From: Bacteroides sp.
GTDB taxonomy: Bacteria > Bacteroidota > Bacteroidia > Bacteroidales > Muribaculaceae
Assembly: GCA_014801595.1 (NCBI GenBank)
Contig: JAAVDV010000049.1
Coordinates: 1 to 7,166, forward strand
Direction: 5' to 3'
DNA length: 7,166 nucleotides
Shown piece after piece: positions 6,734-7,166 of the stretch (position 1 is the first letter of the stretch; each line of letters begins with the position of its first letter). Below the pieces are notes generated by a model. That model saw only the letters and a program-made list of their open reading frames with translations, ran no database searches and was not told the origin of the DNA. A program made the position numbers and the translations under genes.

Positions 6734-7065
6734 GGCTCCACCTCCGCCAGTTCGATCACCGTCACGTCGGGCCGGATGTTGGAGGCGAAGATGTCATAAA
6801 AGACGGCGTACTTCTCCTCGTCGATGGCCAGCCCGCTCTTTGCCTTCAGGTCCTCATAGCTGGCGGGGTAGACGCCCTCCAGGGAGTAGCAGCTGACCAC
6901 CGCCCGGTTCACGGCCTCCTCGGCCATGCGCAGGCCCTCCCGGTCGGAGACCTCGGCCGCCTCCTGCACGCCCTGGACCATCCATACGGCCACTGCCGCA
7001 AAGACCAGCAATCCCAATACCATGGGGACCCAGGAACCCCGGTCCCCGTATTTCCGTTTCTTCAT
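6730..7065 (-). CDS. Small prepilin-like membrane-anchored protein of unknown function
   Basis: The 111-residue protein has a basic cytoplasmic start (MKKRKYGDRG), one transmembrane helix at about 12-33 and an extracytoplasmic domain of about 78 residues. The domain has a helix rich in Ala and Glu (34-55) and then CYSLEGVYPASYEDLKAK (59-76) and FYDIFASNIRPDVTVIEL (89-106). The arrangement of an N-terminal hydrophobic helix continuing into an amphipathic helix, with a YP motif and a short beta domain, is pseudopilin-like, but there is no clear type IV prepilin peptidase site before the helix. Similar small proteins occur with DUF4860 proteins in Clostridia. The start is supported by AAGGTGG at 7070-7076, 4 bases upstream. 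The stop overlaps the start of the next gene as ATGA. Assignment to a pilus or secretion cluster is inference, because no ATPase or platform gene lies in the window. Confidence 0.7.
   Translation of the reverse strand: MKKRKYGDRGSWVPMVLGLLVFAAVAVWMVQGVQEAAEVSDREGLRMAEEAVNRAVVSCYSLEGVYPASYEDLKAKSGLAIDEEKYAVFYDIFASNIRPDVTVIELAEVEP
6738..6745 (-). promoter_or_regulatory. Shine-Dalgarno site of the DUF4860-like gene
   Basis: GGAGGTGG on the minus strand sits 4 bases ahead of the ATG at 6733, inside the end of the upstream gene. It fixes the start and supports translational coupling. Such a strong site is unlike the Bacteroidales genes to the left. Confidence 0.75.
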
Positions 7066-7069
7066 ATGA

Positions 7070-7076
7070 CCACCTT
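7070..7076 (-). promoter_or_regulatory. Shine-Dalgarno site of the 111-residue prepilin-like gene
   Basis: AAGGTGG on the minus strand lies 4 bases before the ATG at 7065. It supports this start and a Firmicutes-type host for this segment. Confidence 0.7.
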
Positions 7077-7085
7077 GATTCTCAA

Positions 7086-7166
7086 TTAAAAATCGCGCTC
7101 CGTTACCGTGCGGAAATCTTGGAACAGTAACAGTCTAAAGATCGTGTAGATCGCGCAATGACCGCG
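7086..7166 (-). CDS. Possible 3' end of an upstream minus-strand gene (weak)
   Basis: From the window edge the minus strand is open for 26 codons to TAA at 7086-7088. It encodes a short piece ending FQDFRTVTERDF, 20 bases before the start of the 111-residue gene. The spacing would suit an operon neighbour. An open frame this short can occur by chance, the base composition is less GC-rich than the two genes that follow, and I do not recognise the residues. It could equally be a leader or promoter region, or foreign sequence at a contig end. Confidence 0.25.
   Translation of the reverse strand, partial: RGHCAIYTIFRLLLFQDFRTVTERDF

Noticed and set aside
6149..6799. 216-residue plus-strand open frame starting at TTG
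   Set aside because: The TTG overlaps the pheS -7 promoter box. Only the first 74 codons from ATG 6176 are PheS, and the rest is antisense of the minus-strand genes, so it is an artificial fusion.

Overview
Most of the window (about 1-6397) reads as a chromosomal segment from a Gram-negative gut-type Bacteroidales bacterium. Muribaculaceae is my guess from the moderately high GC and the protein style. The evidence is the absence of Shine-Dalgarno sequences (starts are preceded by A/T-rich tracts), a textbook Bacteroidetes promoter (TTG, 20 bp, TAAATTTG) in front of pheS, and protein sequences typical of that phylum.

Layout of the Bacteroidales part, all on the plus strand: the last 28 codons of an upstream gene (1-87, possibly a regulator); a complete tripartite efflux operon made of a TolC-type outer-membrane channel (119-1456), a lipoprotein periplasmic adaptor (1487-2551) and an AcrB/MexB-type RND proton antiporter (2563-5694); a 97-residue PII-like signalling protein only 4 bases behind the pump (5699-5992); a strong intrinsic terminator (6032-6072) that closes the operon; then a separate promoter (6121-6151) and the first 74 codons of pheS (6176-about 6397). 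The pump draws substrates from the periplasm or inner membrane, the adaptor bridges it to the channel, and the channel passes them through the outer membrane. The PII-like protein is the candidate sensor or modulator of the system.

At about 6383-6400 the sequence changes abruptly. PheS breaks off after residue 74 of an expected roughly 340. From there the only convincing coding signal is on the minus strand: two overlapping small membrane-anchored proteins (7065 to 6730, and 6733 to about 6383) with strong Shine-Dalgarno sites (AAGGTGG, GGAGGTGG) and CTG-rich codon use. These look like prepilin-like / DUF4860-type proteins of Clostridia (Oscillospiraceae-like Firmicutes). The second one is itself cut at the same point. 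Two unrelated genes in opposite orientation truncated at one point, with a change of translation-signal style and no mobile-element ends, is best explained as a chimeric assembly join rather than biology.

I see no CRISPR array, tRNA, rRNA or insertion sequence. I do not see a convincing undescribed system. The item of most biological interest is the PII-like gene fused into the drug-efflux operon, and the item of most practical importance is the chimeric join.
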